Origin: Cercospora beticola
Lineage: Eukaryota; Ascomycota; Dothideomycetes; Mycosphaerellales; Mycosphaerellaceae
Direction of reading: 5' to 3'
Length of the DNA stretch: 64,000 nt
NCBI RefSeq assembly: GCF_033473495.1
Contig: NC_088939.1
Coordinates: forward strand, 1,240,001-1,304,000
Under the pieces are notes generated by a model. That model made no database searches and was not told the DNA's origin. It saw only the letters and a program-made list of their open reading frames with translations. The translations under genes were made by a program, and so were the position numbers. Below, in pieces: positions 53,852-64,000 of this stretch (position 1 is the stretch's first letter; every line of letters begins with the position of its first letter).

Positions 53852-54147
53852 GTCGGCGGGTGTGAGAGGTGCCTGCGGAGGATGGATCGGTCTCAATGGG
53901 TCGTGGTGGTCGCAGGAGGCGTGAGATGGAATGATGCTTTTGCTCTCGGAAAGTGAGGAAGTTGTGGCCAATCACAGTCGAGCTGATTCAAGCCGAGAAG
54001 GAGCGGGCTTTAGATGCCTTAGAACTAAGGCACAACTAGCTAAGCTTGGGCCCGCGACTGCCTAGTCATGGTCAACCAAGGGACGGTCACTTCACTTTCT
54101 TCAGTCCGCCACCGCCCAGAAAAAATCCTTCGACGGCAGAGATCGTC
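53852..54147. promoter_or_regulatory. Divergent promoter, Rieske gene and macrodomain gene
   Basis: These 296 bp lie between an ATG at 53851 (minus) and one at 54148 (plus). No specific site is claimed. Confidence 0.4.
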
Positions 54148-55200
54148 ATGGCGCCTCCTGCGACACGGACCAGCTTCAAGCGCTCGGCTTCTGAAGACGC
54201 AGACGACACAAGCGTCACTTCTTCGAAGCGTGCCAAGGCCAGCAGTCGATCAAGTAAAGCACAGACTCAATCGCAAGAATCACAAGACAAGTCGAGCACT
54301 GGAGAACGACCAAAGCGATTCACGCCAGACGGAAGAGAGATTCCGTACATGAAGCCACGGCCAAATGGATCTTGGCGAATGATCACTGGCGAAGACATTG
54401 CCTATACCCCAGAGGAACGACCGACTCGAGCTCCAGCAAGTGCATACAGGCAGACATCGATTACTCAATCGTTCGGCCAATCGACATACTCTGGCAAAGA
54501 ACGCAAATCGAAGCCTCAAGTCAAGAACACCACATCAAGCTCCACGAAACCAAAGGCGACCACAAAACCAACGATGGCAACGGCATCGTCATCAAAGCAA
54601 CCCAACAACGAAGCGATATCAACCACACCCACAACCAAAGCCGGTCCCTCCAAGTCCTCCACCCCCAACCACCTAACCCTCAACCACTCCATCTCCAACA
54701 TCTTCTCCGCACCACCCAACACCCTCCTCCTCCACGCCTGCAACACCGAAGGCAGCTGGGGCGCAGGCATAGCCCTTGCTTTCAAGAAATCCTACCCCTC
54801 AGCGTTCGAAACCTACCGCGATCACTGTCGCCTCACACCGAGCGATGAACTCATCGGAACCGCACTACTCATCCCTCCATCCGAAGAAGACGACTCCGAC
54901 TCGAGTAAACACTTCATCGGCTGCCTTTTCACCTCAGTCAGTAAAGGCCAACGCAAAGATTCGCCAGACAAGATTCTGCGCGCGACGGGGACTGCGGTGA
55001 AGGATTTGGTCAAGAAGGTCGGGGAGTGGAATGATGAGCAGAAGGAGAAGAAAGTTGGAGAGGTGAGGATGTGTAAAATCAATTCGGGGTTGTTTGGGGT
55101 GAAGTGGGAGAGAACCCAGGCTGTGCTCGAGGCCATCGAGGTTGATGGCGAGAACTCGATCCGGCAGATCGAGGTCATTTCGAGGAGTGAAGATGATTGA
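54148..55200 (+). CDS. Poa1-like macrodomain protein, ADP-ribose 1''-phosphatase type (350 aa)
   Basis: Single exon. The ATG at 54148 (MAPPATRTSFKRSASED) is the first in the frame. The N-terminal 190 residues are disordered, rich in Ser, Thr, Lys and Gln, with a conserved-looking island FTPDGREIPYMKPRPNGSWRM and a short QTSITQSF motif (Gln102 to Phe109) that resembles a PCNA-interacting peptide. The macrodomain covers about residues 195-345: LLLHACNTEGSWGAGIALAFKKSYPSAFETY, ELIGTALLIPP, FIGCLFTSVSKGQ, then VRMCKINSGLFGVKWERTQAVLE. Family knowledge: yeast Poa1 is a 177-aa phosphatase of ADP-ribose 1''-phosphate, a by-product of tRNA splicing. This protein is twice as long because of the N-terminal extension. 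Confidence 0.85.
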   Translation: MAPPATRTSFKRSASEDADDTSVTSSKRAKASSRSSKAQTQSQESQDKSSTGERPKRFTPDGREIPYMKPRPNGSWRMITGEDIAYTPEERPTRAPASAYRQTSITQSFGQSTYSGKERKSKPQVKNTTSSSTKPKATTKPTMATASSSKQPNNEAISTTPTTKAGPSKSSTPNHLTLNHSISNIFSAPPNTLLLHACNTEGSWGAGIALAFKKSYPSAFETYRDHCRLTPSDELIGTALLIPPSEEDDSDSSKHFIGCLFTSVSKGQRKDSPDKILRATGTAVKDLVKKVGEWNDEQKEKKVGEVRMCKINSGLFGVKWERTQAVLEAIEVDGENSIRQIEVISRSEDD

Positions 55201-55774
55201 TGAGAGGGTGTCGGTGACGGCGCAAAGTGGTAAGTTCTTTCTCTTTCTGTTTCTTTCGATGATACCTCGGCGGCGGCAATGGTTGGTTCTGTTGAACAAG
55301 ATGTTCACTGCGAAAATCGGGAAGATCGGCGCAAGGATGGGTGATGGATCTCCGCGATGGCCGCGCTTCTGTTGAATGAGGTGTTCACGGCCAACAACGG
55401 GAAACTCGCCGTAAAAATGGATGATTGGCGGCACTTCTGGCTTGTTTCGAAGTTCGTCGACGCCTTCTTCGTGTTTGAACAAAAAGTTATGGCGATGATA
55501 CCTCGGGATTGAGTTAGGTCACGAGCAGGACGACAGCACTGCTCAGACAGGATAGGACGTTCGGCAGAATTATGGAGAAATTCGGAAGCAGTTCTCCAGG
55601 AATACTTGAATGTTTATGCAAAACCAACAACGATCGATAAAACTTCTTTCATCTTTCGCTACCGCGCATGTTCAGCAGTAGTCGTATGCTTCTTCTCCCT
55701 TCGTCGAGTCATTCATCGTGCCCTTTCCCCGATTGTCATGAATGGCAACTAGTGTCGACCACTTGACACAGATC
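55201..55774. repeat. Convergent intergenic region with a short imperfect duplication
   Basis: It lies between the macrodomain gene (plus) and PAT1 (minus). Two copies of a unit of about 80 bp begin TTCTGTTGAA at 55287 and 55367 and share the order GTTCAC, a CGGGAA-like site and an ATGGxTGAT-like site. The sequence TGATACCTCGG also recurs near 55259 and 55497. No coding function is supported. Confidence 0.45.
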
Positions 55775-58274
55775 TCAACCAAGAAGCTCAACATCCAGCC
55801 CGATAGCCCTCATGAAAAGATTGACATCCGCCAACCTCTTCAAACTCATTTCTTCTGGTAATGTCTTCGACACACCGACAGTCTCCATAACGCGATCCTT
55901 GACGCCCAATACAAGGCGCTGTTGTTGATCGGGACTAGCACCAACACCCATCGCAGCCAAGAATTGCCAAACGTGGACGTCCTCGGAAGCAGACACAGGC
56001 CCATCGGTCGGGAAAATATAAGGCAAGACAGGGTCCAGAGTATCGAAAAGGCGATCGTACATTTCCGTGAATTGCTGGAAATCCGATGCAGGAGCAGATT
56101 GCTTGAGGAGTTCAGCGCGAGAGATGAGCATGGTGAGAATGCTGACGCCGATCTTTGTGCGCGAGATGGCTTGGACTGGTGTTCGTTCTAGGACCAGGCC
56201 AAGGAGACCGATGATGATATTCAGCGGCGCTTCGTTGACGTAGCTGAACAGTGGTGGAATGACGGCTTGGTTGAAAAGATTGACCTCTTCTTTCACGCGT
56301 GCTGGTAGAGCGCTGTTGTCCGCTGCTGGGTATGCGTCACGAATGACGTCCAGGATGTCGAGGTGGATTACAATGAGGGTGAGCATGGTGAGACGTTGCT
56401 GATCATCGAGGTGTCGGAATGTGCGAGGGACTGCCTTCTTGCCTTTGCTGTGCGACAGGATCTGAATAAATGGGTGTGGCGAGGTTGAGCTTTTCAAATG
56501 TCAGCAAAGAAATTCCAATTCTGCATTAGTGTACTCACGCTGGGTTGATCTCAACCATGATGCGAAGGGCTTCCCACAGCTGCTCATTCAATTCCTGCAT
56601 GGCACTCCTCCATCTCATGTGGCCTTCTATGACCTCGGGTGGACTCTCCTCATTGGGTGGTGGTGGCATCTCTCGTTCGTGATCTTCGAGCCTCATGAGC
56701 GTCGTGTACAAGTTTTCGATATCGCGGAGCGCAGACTTGCGGTCAGCAGGCTTGGTGGGATGGTGCTTGCGAATATCTGCAGAATCCGGACGCTTGATAT
56801 TAAGAAGCGGTCGAGGCGTCTTGGAGTTGCTGAAGGCGATCTTTCCAAGCGAGCCTTCGACGACAAGCGACTTGTTCTTTGGGCGAGACTTCGCTGCTTC
56901 GACAGCACGAGCGACTTGCTGTTCCATGCGCTGCACGTGATTGTCGCCGCCGCGAGGGTGATGCCGACTACGACCATAACCATAGCGGCTGCCTGTTTGG
57001 AAGAGGTATGTCTGAGCGAACTGGTTCAAAGGCTGACCGGGGCCGCTTCGTGGGGGACCACGTATTTGAGCATAGACTTGGTAGTAGAAGTCCTCGGCCA
57101 ACTGCTCCTTGCTGCCCGGTTCATTGTCGATGCCGCCCGTGGCAGTCAGCAACTGCTGAAGCTGGATTCGGGTAATGAAGTTCTTGTCCTGGGGCGTCAT
57201 GAGACCGTTGTTCTTGCTCAAGAGGAAGATTTTGTGATTTCGCTTGGCACGTTTGGCTTCCTCAGCCATGTATGCCTCTCGGTCTTCTGGAGTCATGTTC
57301 ATCATCTGCTGGGCCTGTGTTATTGGCGGGCCATTGTACGATGGGCCACGGCTATGCATAGGAAGAACTGGTGCTCCACGAGGTTGGACTGGAGGGCCCG
57401 GCATAGGAAAGCCTGGAGGAGGCCCTTGCTGGAATTGTTGCTGGGGCGGCATGCCGTGGAAATCCTGTGACTGTGGCCGACCATGATTGGGAATGGGCTG
57501 CCTTTGTAGAATCTGAGGCGTACGCTGGTTGAAGCCAGGACCGGGCGAAGGCTGCGCTGGCAGCTCCTGAGGAATCTGCTGCTGCTGCATTGGGGATGGA
57601 CGCTGAAGTATCTGGGGCACTCTTTGCTGCTCGAACGGTGACGGCGCTTGGGGTTGAGATGGCGGACCGCCCAAGCCCAGCATGTTCTTCAAGCCCTGCG
57701 ACTGACTCTGGTAATCCGGCTGTTGCTGCACTGGTGGTGCAGGGCGTGCTTGTGCCCGCATCTGTGCCTCCAGCTCTTCCAAAGTCATCATCCTCGCCGC
57801 CGGCTCAGGCTGCCTGGCTGGCTCGGCCTTCTTCGCCACGGAACTGCCCCAGATCGATGCATCGGCCTCCAACTTGGGGATGTACTCTGGCTGCTTGTAG
57901 GCCTCATAGCCTGTCTTTGCAGGCTTCTGCGGAGGGCGGGGCTGAGCGTATGGCTGGCGTGCTTGATGCAGGACCTGCTCTTCGATCAAGGTGTCTCGAA
58001 TGTTGGCCGTCTGTCCCGCAAAGTCAAAGTCTCTGCCCACGCTTTCTCTTGTCACCGGCTCGTCGCCGCCGAAAGTGTCATCGTTGAAGTCATCGCCGGC
58101 CTCTTGCAGTTGAGCTCCTAGTCCGTCATACGTCTGCTCAAAGTCAAGCATTTCGCCACCTCCATCGCCGCCGAGTCCTGCAAAGGGATCGCGCTGGTCG
58201 AACATGCCTCGCGAGCTCGATTGCTGCGCGCTCTGGTCGCGAGGCAGGGTGGTGTCGAAGCCGAAGAACGACAT
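55775..58274 (-). CDS. PAT1: PAT1 mRNA decapping activator (816 aa, 2 exons)
   Basis: Exons are 58274-56539 and 56489-55775 (minus), with a 49-nt intron; the total is 2451 nt. The start MSFFGFDTTLPRD is the typical Pat1 N terminus with the FFGF-like motif used for Dhh1 binding in the family. A long Pro/Gln-rich middle (about 190-370, many QQ and PPG) is followed by MTPEDREAYMAEEAKRAKRNHKI, a conserved EDFYYQVYAQIR segment, and a helical C-terminal domain (SKGKKAVPRTFRHLDDQQRL onwards). Family knowledge: Pat1 binds the Lsm1-7 ring, Dhh1 and Dcp2 and promotes decapping and P-body assembly. The C-terminal domain is the Lsm-binding scaffold. Confidence 0.93.
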
Positions 58275-59251
58275 GTCGGCGGTGGTGGTGTCTGTATTCG
58301 TGGAGCGTTCTGGTTGCTGCGAGATGGTATTTATCACAAAGGCGGCACGGCGCAAAGGCGCCAACTCGGAGCAATGGGGAACAGCCTCGCTATGCTGGGG
58401 AAGACAAACGCCGTAACGATGGGTTCAGTTGAGGTGTGCTGAAGTCATTCTGCTCGGCAAACAATGTGGGCGGAAGCATTGACCATGGCGAGTTGTGACC
58501 TCAGTGGTGCTATGGTACGCCGTTGCGGATCTTGCTGTGATACAGCAGCAGCTCGGTGGTCCGCCTTGCCGCGCTGCAACACCTGTCCACCCCGTCCATG
58601 CTGTCGGCCAGCAACGGTCTCGCAACCTCAAATTCGCTCGCCCATAGCCTGCCGTATTCCGTGTGAAGGTTTCCCTACTATACGAGCTGTCGTGCTGAAC
58701 GCTCCCAACGTGTAACTTCGTGTGGTGCAATAATTAAGAGGGCCTCTAGTGGCAGTCCAATTATATCCGCCATACGAGCTCTGCTGTACCCCTTACGACG
58801 CAAGAATTCGCGGCACGCAGACCCAAGGAATTTCTCCCTCCGAGCCGGCGGGAGACCACGTCGCCATCCCCGTCTGCCTTCGTATCATATGCACGCTGGA
58901 CTAGTGGAGGGGCGCGCGTCCAAGAAGCGATATTACCTCCTTCACCTGCCCTGCCCGCAGCTGCCTTTCCTTCCCTGATTTCTTTGTTCGAAACTCTGTC
59001 TGACGAGCCTGCGTAAGCCGCGTGCGTACCGCATCTCGAAACACTCGAAACTCGACACCTCCTCCTCACCTAGTCGCTCATTTCTCGCGACTGCACCGTG
59101 TCCTCGCCATCACCGTCCACCGTTCGGGCTTCGAAGAGCATCACCACACTCCACCCGCTGCCGTCCAAAACGCCACGCATCCTGCCGAGACAAAGCCTCA
59201 TCGATCCGCGTTGATCGATCGCCGCCGCATGCTGACACACCTCGCGACGAC
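58275..59251. promoter_or_regulatory. Divergent intergenic region, PAT1 and mannosyltransferase
   Basis: It lies between starts that point away from each other (58274 minus, 59252 plus). A frame on the plus strand just before 59252 lacks an ATG. No supported gene or RNA is seen. Confidence 0.4.
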
Positions 59252-60668
59252 ATGGCGGGCTCGACGCGATACGTGCGATACATTGTCTTCGCCTTCATCG
59301 CCCTAATCCTCATCTTCTTCATCTCCTCGTCATCATCACGCGTGCCCGGCGCCGAACACATCCAATCCGCATCAGAACTGCTTAAGGCGCAAGGGATATG
59401 GAAAGGCACGCAACAGGGTTCGAAAGCACCTGCGCAAGCACCTTCGGGAAAGACGGGCAATGCTGGCATTGTCGGAGAGGGCGAGCAGAACTTACCTGTG
59501 AACCACGCAGGCAACCCAGTTGCGGTGCCTCACGATGCTGAAGTTCCCAACGCTGCTGGGCCCGACCATCTATCCACTTCACCGAACCCAGCACCCGGCA
59601 CACAGACCCATCTCTCGAACACTGCGCCAGGCCCGCGCATGAACGCCACCTTCGTGACACTCGCTCGCAACAGTGATGTGTGGGAGATTTCCAGGTCGAT
59701 CCGCCAGGTCGAAGATCGCTTCAACCACGCCTACAACTACGACTGGGTTTTCCTCAACGACGCTGAATTCGACGACACATTCGTCAAGGTGACCACGGCT
59801 TTGACTTCCGGCAAGGCAAAGTACGGCAAGATTGACAAGGAGCATTGGGGATTCCCAGAATGGATCGATCAGGATAAGGCGAAGAAGGTGCGAGAGGACA
59901 TGCACGAGCGCAAGATCATCTACGGAGACAGCATCAGCTACCGTCACATGTGCAGATATGAGTCCGGGTTCTTCTTCCGTCACCCACTCATGCTCGACTA
60001 CGAGTGGTACTGGCGTGTGGAGCCCAGCATTGAGCTTTACTGCGATATCGCCTACGACCCATTCAAATTCATGGCTGAGAACAAGAAGAAGTACTCTTTT
60101 GTGCTCTCGCTGTACGAATACGTCGAGACGATTCCAACGCTGTGGGACAGTGTGAAGAAATTCATCTCCACCAACCCACAATACATCGAAAAGGACAATG
60201 CGATGGAATGGATCTCCGACGATGGCGGAAACACCTACAACCACTGCCACTTCTGGTCTAACTTCGAGATCGGAAACCTCAACTGGCTGCGCAGCGACGC
60301 TTACATCGACTACTTTACACACCTCGACAAAGAGGGCGGTTTCTTCTACGAGCGCTGGGGTGATGCTCCAATCCACTCCATCGCGGCAGCTCTCATGCTC
60401 AAGAAGGAGGAAATCCACTTCTTCAACGACATCGCCTACTACCACGTTCCATTCACGCACTGCCCAACCGGCGAACAGACGAGATTGGATCTGAAGTGCC
60501 ACTGCAACCCCAAGGACAACTTTGATTGGAATGGATACTCATGTAAGTTTTGGATGCTCGAACGAGCATTCGCACGACTCAACTAACGCTTTCTTCCTCT
60601 CAGGCACGAAACGATGGTACGACATAAACAAAATGCCTATGCCCGAAGGCTACGAAAAAGAGCAGTGA
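59252..60668 (+). CDS. GT15 family alpha-1,2-mannosyltransferase, Kre2/Mnt1/Ktr type (451 aa, 2 exons)
   Basis: Exons are 59252-60542 and 60604-60668, with a 61-nt intron; the total is 1356 nt. The type II topology is clear: a short cytosolic tail, then [17 protein letters not shown] as signal anchor (about residues 10-27), then a Pro/Ala/Gly-rich stem to about 128. The catalytic GT15 domain starts at [15 protein letters not shown] and has [58 protein letters not shown] and [17 protein letters not shown]. The last exon adds [20 protein letters not shown]. Family knowledge: it adds alpha-1,2-mannose from GDP-mannose to O- or N-glycans in the Golgi and needs Mn2+. The exact paralogue is not decided. 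Confidence 0.94.
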
Positions 60669-61573
60669 CTGGCTGGGAGATATAAAGAAATTGCCGAAGA
60701 GTGGCGCGGCCCACTTATCATTCTGGGCATCGCAACGGCCTTTGTCCTGGTGGTCTCACTCTATCGCCCCGCGATAAGATTGTACGATTATACGGTCCGA
60801 GTGACGGGATTGCGGAAATCGAGTCGTTTCTCTCAGGAACGATTTCTGGGGCCGCAGGTTGGGGAGAAGGTCAAAGCCTAGTAGGCGCTGCTGAAGGGCT
60901 AGCTACCTTTCCCGCCACGAGAGAGGAAGGTATCTCGTAGAAAGCGGCATTTGGAGGGCGTTTTCTACCTTTTTTTCGAAAAACTATGTTGTTTTAGTAT
61001 CGCACGACAGGGGCGGGTTCACTAGAGCTATGTTTGGCATGAATAGCACAATCAGCGAAAAAGAGACTTGCTTCCGTTCCCGCAAATGAAGCAATTGGGT
61101 GGAGAGGCGAGAAATCCTAAAACTGCTCGCTATTTTCAAATCTGGTATTGATTACAGACACTCTTGTTAAGAAGAAGTCTCTCCATATCGACCGGTCACT
61201 GACGTCTCTCCTAGTCTCTTTTCGGCCTCTTTCGATTCAGCTTGCGGCCTCTCAGTCATAGCGTACGGTTGCGTCCACTCTGCAGGTTCGTTTCGACGCG
61301 GTTCAATGCAAATGAAGCGCCCAATCGCAAGTGCGTGTCCACCAGTCAGGCACCGCTTCGGTGTTCGATTTCAACCAATATCGTTTCGCAGATGGACACG
61401 TTCTTCGTGCCCACCTTCGGCTGGACACCTGGCTCACAGCTCTTTCTGCTGCCTGTGTGACTTGCGATCGACTACTGCAGTCGAATGTTGGTCGCTCGAG
61501 ATGGATGTCTTGGCAGATGTTCACGCGTGAACTTCCTGATTCTGTTCTGGTTCGAGACATTTGCCATCTTGCC
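60669..61573. other. Convergent intergenic region
   Basis: It lies between the mannosyltransferase (plus) and the RNase P/MRP subunit (minus) stops. Short frames only; no RNA gene is recognised. Confidence 0.4.
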
Positions 61574-62179
61574 TCACTTGATAAAATCTCCTAGACCGAG
61601 CCCAAAACCTGTGTTGCGCGGATTTGTAGTGGCTTTGCGATTCGCGAGCATGGCTTGCAGATTATTCGTGGACTTTTTGTTGCGGGAGCGCTTTTTGCTG
61701 CTTGCTTCTACCGGTTCTTCGGCAGGTAAGGGCGATGCTTGAGCGGAAGCATCGTTGGGGCCAGGAGTTGATTGAGCTCTTGGGTGCGAGTGAATCGGAT
61801 TTCTTTGGACTTTCGGCTGTGCTGTTGGGTGTAATATGGGCTTGTGTGATTTGGTTGAAATCTTTTCAGTTGATTTAAGACGCATGTCTTGGGTTGTTCC
61901 GCAAGGCGAACATTTGATTTTGCATGATTTCGAGGTATTACCCGCAAGGCGGTCTTGACGAGTGCGTTTTGAGGTTCTGACGAGACTGGCGTTCCACCCG
62001 GCAATGAGGAGAGATCCACAAGAGAGACACGCTTGGATCGAAGAGTCTTTATTGCTTGTGGTCAAATTTTCTGTTCGCTGAGTCTGCAAGTAAGCTGAAA
62101 CTGCAGGTGAGCTTGCAAGCAGAGCCTGGGAAGCAGCGTCTAGATGGGCTGCACGTGCAGACGCGGCCATCGAAGCCAT
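61574..62179 (-). CDS. RNase P/MRP subunit, Rpr2/Rpp21/Snm1 type (201 aa)
   Basis: Single exon from the ATG at 62179 (MASMAASARAAHLDAASQALL). The frame runs further up without an ATG. A helical N-terminal part (SQALLASSPAVSAYLQTQR) leads to a zinc-ribbon-like Cys4 set: Cys51 and Cys54 (CLSC), Cys90 and Cys93 (CSPC), spaced as in the Rpr2/Snm1 family. The C-terminal half is basic and disordered (KKRSRNKKSTNNLQAML) and ends NTGFGLGLGDFIK. Family knowledge: these proteins help process pre-tRNA 5' ends (RNase P) or pre-rRNA (RNase MRP). Which of the two complexes this one serves is not decided. It is divergent from DBR1. Confidence 0.78.
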   Translation of the reverse strand: MASMAASARAAHLDAASQALLASSPAVSAYLQTQRTENLTTSNKDSSIQACLSCGSLLIAGWNASLVRTSKRTRQDRLAGNTSKSCKIKCSPCGTTQDMRLKSTEKISTKSHKPILHPTAQPKVQRNPIHSHPRAQSTPGPNDASAQASPLPAEEPVEASSKKRSRNKKSTNNLQAMLANRKATTNPRNTGFGLGLGDFIK

Positions 62180-62422
62180 ATCGTTGACATGTCTATGCAG
62201 TGGTGAAGCTCGAAGTCGAAATGAGATTTTGGTGGCGCCGGGAAGTGCAGGCGCTAGCGGCTGGCTGCATGCTCGTGCACTCGTCGTGCATGACTGCCGC
62301 ACGACCCATGCCAAACTCTAATTTGTGCATCGCAGCTTCAATCCACGACAAGACAAGGGTTCAAGAAAACATTCGAGTTCTGCTTCTCGGCATCAACAAG
62401 TTCGCGTTGAGCACCGCCCTCG
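62180..62422. promoter_or_regulatory. Divergent promoter, RNase P/MRP subunit gene and DBR1
   Basis: These 243 bp separate ATGs at 62179 (minus) and 62423 (plus). Both genes act in RNA processing. No specific site is claimed. Confidence 0.45.
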
Positions 62423-64000
62423 ATGACAGTCCAATTACAAGAATCGCATGGAGTCCGACTCGCGGTCGAAGGCTGCGGCCATGGCACACTCCACGCCATC
62501 TACGCATCAATCGAAGAAGCTTGCAAACAAAAGGGTTGGCCTGGAATCGATTTGCTCATCATCGGCGGAGACTTTCAGTCTGTACGAAATGCCTACGATC
62601 TGAATTGTGTCAGCATGCCACCGAAATATCGGTCCATGTGTGATTTCCACGAATACTACTCTGGCCAACGGACTGCTCCCTACTTGACAATCTTCGTTGG
62701 CGGAAACCACGAGGCGAGTAACTACCTGTTCGAGTCGTACTACGGAGGTTGGGTCGCGCCAAACATCTACTACATGGGTGCTGCGAATGTGCTACGACTT
62801 GGTCCACTCCGAATTGCTGGGCTGAGTGGGATCTGGAAGGGATTCGACTATCGCAAGCCACATTTTGAGCGACTGCCGTACAATGAGTCTGACCTGAAGA
62901 GCATCTATCATGTTCGAGAACTGGATGTGCGGAAATTGCTACAGATCCGAACACAAGTCGACATCGGAGTCAGTCATGACTGGCCTCAGGGTATTGAGTG
63001 GAAGGGCAACTGGAAGAGACTTTTCAGCAAAAAGAGTCACTTTGAAGACGATGCAAGAAGCGGGAAATTGGGGAGTGTTGCCGCGAAGCAGGTACTGGAA
63101 CGACTACGACCGAGGTATTGGTTTTCCGCGCATTTACACTGCAAGTTTGCTGCTGTGGTACAGCATGAACGCCACAATGCGACACTGCCGCAGCAGACTG
63201 CGCCTTCCGGTACTAGCTCATTCGCTGTGCCAGCGAATAACGGAGACGAGGTCGATCTCAATGGTGCAGAAGCCATTGACCCCGCTCCACCTGCTAAGAA
63301 TGACGACGAGATCAATCTCGACCTCGACGACGAACCAGAGGCGGTGGTAGAGAAATCCATTGCTGCTACAAGGCCCGTCAATAATGACGAGGTTGAGTTG
63401 GACCTTGACGACGGTGACAGCGCGCCTGTTGGAACAGCTGGCAATCGGTCCCAAAGTGAGAAGGACCAGACAGAAGAAGAGGCACGTCTGGCTGCAGCGC
63501 GAGCTGCGTTGCCTGCTTCTTTCGCACCTCGCAAGCAACCCGAACCGATCGAACACCCTCCCGAGATCACCAATACCGAGACATGCTTTCTCGCGCTCGA
63601 TAAATGTCTACCGAGCCGTGATTTCCTGCAGCTCCTGGATGCCTCAACTGAGCCAGTGCACGATCGTGAGCGACCACTCAAGCTTCACTACGATCGCGAG
63701 TGGCTTGCTATAACACGTGCATTTGCTCAGAGTGAACCGACAGTGGTTGGGAACCCAGATGCCAAAGTACCGTTTGCGAAGACAGAAGCGGAGTACAAGG
63801 AGTTGATTGAGAACGAGCGCAAGTGGATCGATGCGAACATCTCCGACGAGAAACTTGTAGTTCCCGAGAACTTTGTTGTGACCGCACCAGTGTACGATGG
63901 CGGCGATTTCCGCAGCCCACAGTACCAGCAGGTGAAGGAGTTTCCTAATCCTCAGACAGCAGCGTTCTGCCAACTTCTGCAAATTCCCAACGCGCTCGAA
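62423..64000 (+). CDS. DBR1: RNA lariat debranching enzyme, 5' part (526 codons, runs off the window)
   Basis: From the ATG at 62423 the frame stays open to the last base, so the 3' end lies outside the window. The start MTVQLQESHGVRLAVEGCGHG carries the metal ligands Cys18 and His20 of the family. Then GIDLLIIGGDFQSVRNAYDLN, FVGGNHEASNYLFESYYGGWVA in part, GLSGIWKGFDYRK, SHDWPQGI and WFSAHLHCKFAA complete the metallophosphoesterase core. An acidic linker follows (with DLDLDDEPEAV and DLDDGD) before the C-terminal domain (ETCFLALDKCLPSRDFLQLLD). It hydrolyses the 2',5' branch of excised intron lariats in the nucleus. The linker length is variable among homologues. No intron is needed in this part. 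Confidence 0.93.
   Translation, partial: MTVQLQESHGVRLAVEGCGHGTLHAIYASIEEACKQKGWPGIDLLIIGGDFQSVRNAYDLNCVSMPPKYRSMCDFHEYYSGQRTAPYLTIFVGGNHEASNYLFESYYGGWVAPNIYYMGAANVLRLGPLRIAGLSGIWKGFDYRKPHFERLPYNESDLKSIYHVRELDVRKLLQIRTQVDIGVSHDWPQGIEWKGNWKRLFSKKSHFEDDARSGKLGSVAAKQVLERLRPRYWFSAHLHCKFAAVVQHERHNATLPQQTAPSGTSSFAVPANNGDEVDLNGAEAIDPAPPAKNDDEINLDLDDEPEAVVEKSIAATRPVNNDEVELDLDDGDSAPVGTAGNRSQSEKDQTEEEARLAAARAALPASFAPRKQPEPIEHPPEITNTETCFLALDKCLPSRDFLQLLDASTEPVHDRERPLKLHYDREWLAITRAFAQSEPTVVGNPDAKVPFAKTEAEYKELIENERKWIDANISDEKLVVPENFVVTAPVYDGGDFRSPQYQQVKEFPNPQTAAFCQLLQIPNALE

Noticed and set aside
55142..55375. Frame overlapping the end of the macrodomain gene
   Set aside because: It is a shadow in another frame with no ATG of its own that is better than the gene's frame.
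61574..62314. Longer start for the RNase P/MRP subunit
   Set aside because: The upstream extension has a non-ATG start and would overlap most of the divergent promoter with DBR1.
1..64000. CRISPR arrays, insertion sequences, phage or viral genes, rRNA genes
   Set aside because: No regularly spaced short repeats, transposase or integrase motifs, or conserved rRNA sequence were seen; the content is ordinary fungal nuclear DNA.

Overview
The window is nuclear DNA of a filamentous ascomycete (Pezizomycotina), most likely a Dothideomycete. The evidence is many spliced genes with short GT-AG introns (mostly 47-90 nt), large single-exon genes, and typical fungal families: Yvc1-type channel, Git3/Gpr1-type GPCR, GT15 mannosyltransferase, NRPS-like reductase and F-box/2EXR-like proteins. 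Species assignment is inference. I reconstructed exon joins by eye; each full-length spliced model is a multiple of three and restores recognisable family sequence across the joins.

Layout. 0-10 kb: an accessory-looking stretch with a low-complexity protein (425-1030), broken coding-like sequence (about 1.9-4.9 kb) and three tandem same-strand paralogues of a protein family I do not recognise (5027-5755, 7342-8148, 8976-9653). 10-27.9 kb: signalling, transport and core genes: a Gpr1-like GPCR, a C2H2 transcription factor, a 13-exon Yvc1-like channel, a Nudix protein, Hikeshi/OPI10, a CLC antiporter and the Dpb3 histone-fold subunit. 28-47.3 kb: a metabolic, accessory-looking stretch with a secreted BBE-like FAD oxidase, an atypical SDR, a small secreted protein, a Met22/Hal2-type phosphatase, an MFS transporter, an A-T-R NRPS-like carboxylate reductase, a small unknown protein, a phenol-hydroxylase-type FAD monooxygenase and an F-box/2EXR-like protein. 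48.9-64 kb: mostly housekeeping genes: TYW2/TRM12, another F-box/2EXR-like protein, BCP1, the Rieske protein, a Poa1-like macrodomain protein, PAT1, a GT15 mannosyltransferase, an RNase P/MRP Rpr2/Snm1-like subunit and the 5' part of DBR1, which runs off the window end.

How the genes may work together. The 28-46 kb block has the parts of a small biosynthetic locus: a reductase that releases an aldehyde or alcohol from a carboxylic acid, an aromatic hydroxylase, a secreted flavin oxidase, an SDR and an exporter. No pathway regulator is seen inside it. The 49-64 kb block is rich in RNA-related functions (tRNA wybutosine, PAT1 mRNA decay, RNase P/MRP, lariat debranching). Several neighbouring pairs are divergent with short shared intergenic regions. 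No tRNA, rRNA, CRISPR or transposase was recognised.
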